Positions 42,900-45,428 of a stretch of 45,428 nucleotides of DNA are shown here, one piece after another (the stretch's first letter is position 1; every line of letters starts with the position of its first letter). The DNA is taken from NCBI GenBank assembly GCA_020024615.1, contig JAHHTP010000013.1:1-45428 (forward strand), in the 5' to 3' direction. The position numbers were made by a program, and so were the translations under genes. Source of the stretch: Oscillospiraceae bacterium. GTDB taxonomy: Bacteria > Bacillota > Clostridia > Oscillospirales > Ruminococcaceae. The notes beneath the pieces are model-generated. The model ran no database searches and was not told the origin of the DNA. It was given only the letters and a program-made list of their open reading frames with translations.

Positions 42900-43795
42900 A
42901 ATTCTTCCTTTGCAATTTTACAGATCTTGGCAAACCGCCGTGATAAGGTAGAACGATTGATCGGAACTGGAAACTTCTTGCATAAATCTGCCAACGAAGC
43001 ATCTGGATCCTGTAAACGAAGTTCCCCAGCATACTGTAAATCCGAAGAAAGCAATTCCCATTTTCCAGATTTTTTAAGTTTTTGAATGGCATTAATCTGC
43101 TGGGTGGAGGCTGCAATGGTTTTATCCATATTTGCATATTCACAGTTGTTCTGACGATTGATCTGATTGCGAAGCTCCCTTTCAATTTTTAAGTTCATCA
43201 TCTCAAAAGTGGATTCAGTCGCACCAATATAGGTCAATATCTCAATCATCGTTTCGCTGTCTTTGCAGTACAAAATATAGGCTGAACCGCGCTGCGATAT
43301 TCTTAAACCAATTAAACCCTGTGTTGTTAAAATATCCTGTACCAGATTGCATATTTCCTGATCGGTAAATGCAAATTCAAAATGATACCGCTTGTTCGGG
43401 TCAACCATGCTGCCACACATTAAAAATGCACCCTTTACAAAAGCCTGCGCACAACAACGGCTTTCTTTCACACGGGAAAGTAATTCTTCACGCTGTTCTT
43501 CCAGATAATCAGCAACCAGCGCCTGTTCTTGTGAATCTTCTAAGCCAACATGATACAGTCTGCGTCTGCCCTTACCCGGTGGTGGAGAAGTGATGGTAAC
43601 CACAACACCGAATAGGTCAATAATCGTCTGAGCAAATCCATCCGCAACCTCTTTGTTTTCGGTGTGAAAACCGATATGGGTCTTGCTGTATCCACGCGAG
43701 CAAAGCAGAATACTGAAAATAAAAGCTTGTTCGCAGCAGGCCTTCTGTGGCAGTGTGCTGCAAACCTGATTTTTTATCTGTTGAGTAAAGGACAT
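42896..43795 (-). CDS. whiA: WhiA, LAGLIDADG-like/HTH regulator
   Basis: A 299-residue protein with the WhiA layout: a degenerate homing-endonuclease fold in the N-terminal two thirds (CCEQAFIFSILLCSRGYSKT and RCCAQAFVKGAFLMCGSMVDPNKRYHFEF) and a C-terminal helix-turn-helix (LQDPDASLADLCKKFPVPI, then NRSTLSRRFAKICKIA). WhiA controls sporulation-linked division in actinobacteria and affects division and chromosome behaviour in Bacillus. The whiA-dnaE-pfkA order is familiar in Clostridia. AGGAGGAAAC precedes the ATG. Confidence 0.95.
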   Translation of the reverse strand: MSFTQQIKNQVCSTLPQKACCEQAFIFSILLCSRGYSKTHIGFHTENKEVADGFAQTIIDLFGVVVTITSPPPGKGRRRLYHVGLEDSQEQALVADYLEEQREELLSRVKESRCCAQAFVKGAFLMCGSMVDPNKRYHFEFAFTDQEICNLVQDILTTQGLIGLRISQRGSAYILYCKDSETMIEILTYIGATESTFEMMNLKIERELRNQINRQNNCEYANMDKTIAASTQQINAIQKLKKSGKWELLSSDLQYAGELRLQDPDASLADLCKKFPVPINRSTLSRRFAKICKIAKEEL

Positions 43796-43827
43796 TTCGG
43801 TTTCCTCCTGTTATGTATTCTATTTTT

Positions 43828-43833
43828 ATTATA
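43828..43833 (-). promoter_or_regulatory. Extended -10 promoter of whiA-dnaE
   Basis: TGGTATAAT on the minus strand gives an extended -10; the matching -35 (TGGTAA, 17 bp upstream) is poor. It lies about 33 bp before the whiA start. Confidence 0.5.
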
Positions 43834-43881
43834 CCACATCTGCTATCAAGTTACCAGTTCTTCGAAGTACGATTTTACACC

Positions 43882-43919
43882 AAAAAGCTCCTGTACTCAA
43901 AATACATTGAATACAGGAG
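43882..43919 (-). terminator. Terminator after the GTPase-DUF1980 gene
   Basis: On the minus strand CTCCTGTA and TACAGGAG form an 8-bp stem around a 16-base loop, followed by CTTTTTGG. It separates the metal locus from whiA. Confidence 0.75.
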
Positions 43920-43996
43920 TAAAAAGCTTTATTTTAATTTTGCCATGTACACCAAATTAAGCTGCATGACACCAAACAAACTGTTCGCACTATGGA

Positions 43997-44944
43997 TTAG
44001 TAAAAGGTCGCAATCTCGTTTTGCGGACAGGATGCCGGTTCTAGAGAAATTGCTTTCAGAATCGGCATTGCTTCCTTTATTTTGGTGCCTGCCACCTTTT
44101 GGAATCCCATTTCAGCGGTAACAGTTACCCAGGATTTGTCTGGATAACGGTTGCTCTCTGGCGACATACACAAGAAGCCCATAAACTGGACATCATCCTC
44201 ACAACAGGTCATAACAAATCTGCCTGGAACAAAGCTGCCTTTCGGCATTTTTCCGGTATGTGCCGCCATACCTTTGATTTTTACCTTTTTTCCGACATAC
44301 TTCTGCGGATCTTCCAAGACATCACGATACCACAAAGCATAGTCTTCGTCTGAAATTTCGATGATATCAGCGTCAAGATCAAACGGCAGCGGATCTTCGA
44401 TTTCATCATACTCTGCTTCCCCGTTTGGATACTCATACGCAATATCAATCCGTCGAGAAATTCCACGCACAATCTGATGAAACGGCATTTTATCCGCATT
44501 TTCTTCAAACCGGTTAAAGATCACAAATTCCGCACCGTCAATCTTATCGTATACCAGACTGCGCATATTTTGATTATAAACCATAAATGTGGAGGAATCC
44601 ACCGTCAAAATCTGCTGATAAATCGCCCATTTTTCCGGCATTTCCTGATACAGATTCATAAGCGGCCACATACCGTTATACTCAATGATAACACGGTCTA
44701 TTCTGTGTTTGGATGGCCATTCGTTCAGTTTCTGCTCGGTAAGTTCTTCTAAACTTTCGATATACTCAAAGTGCACGTTTTTACCGCAAAAACGGTCAAC
44801 ATCGAATTCTTCTTCGCCTTCTTCGCAGATGATCATCAGCGTCTTTTCACCATTATTAAAACGCTTATCCTCCATCGTCTGCTGAATAAACCGCGTTTTA
44901 CCAGACTCTAAAAAACCGGTAAACAAATATACTGGAATTGGCAT
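43997..44944 (-). CDS. G3E-like GTPase domain joined to a YcgQ/DUF1980-like C-terminal domain
   Basis: A 315-residue protein. The N-terminal two thirds resemble the G3E (COG0523/CobW) metallochaperone GTPases: Walker A G10-F-L-E-S-G15-K16-T17 opens the chain, and RVIIEYNGMWPL stands at the Walker B position. The CxCC metal motif of this family is missing (IICEEGEEEFD stands near its place), and the base-recognition NKxD reads FNRFEEN, so nucleotide specificity may be relaxed. The C-terminal 110 residues (YVGKKVKIKGMAA, then GRFVMTCCEDDVQFMGFLC) look like the C-terminal domain of YcgQ/TIGR03943 proteins. AGAGGA precedes the ATG. The CobW-type gene is 11 bp upstream. A role in zinc or another metal is inferred. 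Confidence 0.65.
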   Translation of the reverse strand: MPIPVYLFTGFLESGKTRFIQQTMEDKRFNNGEKTLMIICEEGEEEFDVDRFCGKNVHFEYIESLEELTEQKLNEWPSKHRIDRVIIEYNGMWPLMNLYQEMPEKWAIYQQILTVDSSTFMVYNQNMRSLVYDKIDGAEFVIFNRFEENADKMPFHQIVRGISRRIDIAYEYPNGEAEYDEIEDPLPFDLDADIIEISDEDYALWYRDVLEDPQKYVGKKVKIKGMAAHTGKMPKGSFVPGRFVMTCCEDDVQFMGFLCMSPESNRYPDKSWVTVTAEMGFQKVAGTKIKEAMPILKAISLEPASCPQNEIATFY

Positions 44945-44955
44945 AGTTTCCTCTC

Positions 44956-45428
44956 TTATCTAATACCGAACAACGATTCAATCGCTGCTTCATTTAATTT
45001 GGAACCAATTACGCACAGTCTGCCGGTAACATCAGCAGAACCATGACGAACACTGACCTCTTCCGGTACATAGTCAAAGTGAATCCATTTACCGTCTTCA
45101 CCTGCAACAATACCTTTTGCACGCAGAATCATGCCATATTCCTCTACATTGTCCAGTGCTTTCAAACAATTCTCAATCTGATCCATGGTGTATTTGTTCG
45201 GAGTTTCTCTGCCCCAGCTGGTAAATACCTCATCTGCATGATGATGGTGGTGGTGATCATGGTCGTGGCAGCCACAAGTGCAATGCTCGTCATGCTCATG
45301 ATGATGCTCGTGGTCATGATCGTGGCAGCCACAGGTACAATGCTCGTCATGCTCATGATGATGCTCATGGTCGTGGTCGTGGCAGCCACAAGTGCAATGC
45401 TCGTCATGCTCATGATGATGCTCGTGGT
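44956..45428 (-). CDS. C-terminal part of a CobW/COG0523 metallochaperone with His/Cys repeats (truncated)
   Basis: The frame is open from the right edge (first whole codon 45426-45424) to TAA at 44956. It begins with three identical copies of HEHHHEHDEHCTCGCHDHD, then six more His, a linker ADEVFTSWGRETPNKYTMD, and a CobW C-terminal domain (LKALDNVEEYGMILRAKGIV, KWIHFDYVPEEVSVR, TGRLCVIGSKLNEAAIESLF). In COG0523 GTPases a His-rich stretch lies between the GTPase and C-terminal domains and binds Zn, Ni or Co. The GTPase domain is off the window. An ATG at 45186 lies inside the protein and is not the start. Confidence 0.85.
   Translation of the reverse strand, partial: HEHHHEHDEHCTCGCHDHDHEHHHEHDEHCTCGCHDHDHEHHHEHDEHCTCGCHDHDHHHHHHADEVFTSWGRETPNKYTMDQIENCLKALDNVEEYGMILRAKGIVAGEDGKWIHFDYVPEEVSVRHGSADVTGRLCVIGSKLNEAAIESLFGIR
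45256..45426 (-). repeat. Three tandem 57-bp repeats encoding a His/Cys-rich 19-residue unit
   Basis: Units at 45426-45370, 45369-45313 and 45312-45256 encode the same 19 residues, differing only at a few synonymous third positions (for example TGC/TGT and ACT/ACC). The array may continue past the edge, so the copy number is a minimum. Confidence 0.95.

Noticed and set aside
45162..45413. A separate 83-residue Met/Thr/Ile-repeat protein on the minus strand
   Set aside because: It is another frame of the 57-bp His/Cys repeat array; the CobW frame is continuous and gives a recognisable domain.
45241..45428. CRISPR-like short tandem repeats at the right edge
   Set aside because: The units are adjacent, without spacers, keep the reading frame and encode a His/Cys metal-binding unit.

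Overview
This window looks like chromosomal core sequence from a low-to-moderate-GC, spore-forming anaerobic Firmicute of the class Clostridia, probably a gut member of the Oscillospirales/Ruminococcaceae type. The reasons are a SipL-like spore-coat morphogenesis protein with a sigma-E-like promoter, WhiA next to a PHP-type DnaE, HemZ, the YfmF/YfmH peptidase pair, a T-box leader, many TTGACA/TATAAT promoters with 17-bp spacers, and a gut-glycan kinase (NahK). I saw no rRNA, tRNA, CRISPR array, insertion sequence or prophage. Most genes lie on the minus strand.

Layout. 1-53: tail of a truncated gene and its terminator. 223-1362: NahK under its own promoter. 1430-4288: sipL and a divergent DacF-type carboxypeptidase. 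4347-5510: a CaCA cation antiporter behind a yybP-ykoY (Mn2+) riboswitch with a terminator platform. 5558-6036: a divergent promoter with a doubtful small ORF, and an XRE regulator. 6238-9409: an SbcD-like nuclease overlapping a membrane-anchored SMC-like ATPase. 9463-10725: a SemiSWEET/PQ-loop protein divergent from a LysR regulator that appears to start at an ATA codon. 10787-13052: asnS with a sugar isomerase/epimerase. 13315-15705: a GH38-like glycosidase. 15823-16689: fructose-bisphosphate aldolase.

16816-25135 is one long minus-strand gene run: DUF951, prfA, a Sua5-CoaE fusion, a lytic transglycosylase, M18 aminopeptidase, dtd, an MBL hydrolase, hemZ and a LUD protein, with several overlaps. 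25212-27694 holds a PopT-type (DUF368) protein and a solitary peptide-binding lipoprotein. 27869-33400 is an isoleucine operon: T-box leader (specifier ATC), ilvB, ilvA, ridA, an ACT protein and a PFL/UPF0210 protein. RidA and IlvA fit together because IlvA releases reactive enamines that RidA clears. The ACT/UPF0210 pair sharing the T-box is a clue to its unknown role.

33607-38092 is yfmF-yfmH-lgt-folD. 38225-39271 is pfkA with its own promoter and a palindrome in the 5' leader. 39462-43795 is whiA-dnaE. 43997-45428 is an apparent metal-homeostasis locus: a G3E-like GTPase domain joined to a YcgQ/DUF1980-like C-terminus, and upstream of it the end of a CobW/COG0523 protein carrying perfect 19-residue His/Cys repeats that run off the window edge.

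The less ordinary items are the His/Cys-repeat CobW protein with its GTPase-DUF1980 partner, the Sua5-CoaE fusion, the ATA-start LysR gene, the Mn2+-riboswitch-controlled CaCA antiporter, and the T-box operon containing UPF0210. All family names come from reading motifs by eye; no database search was run.
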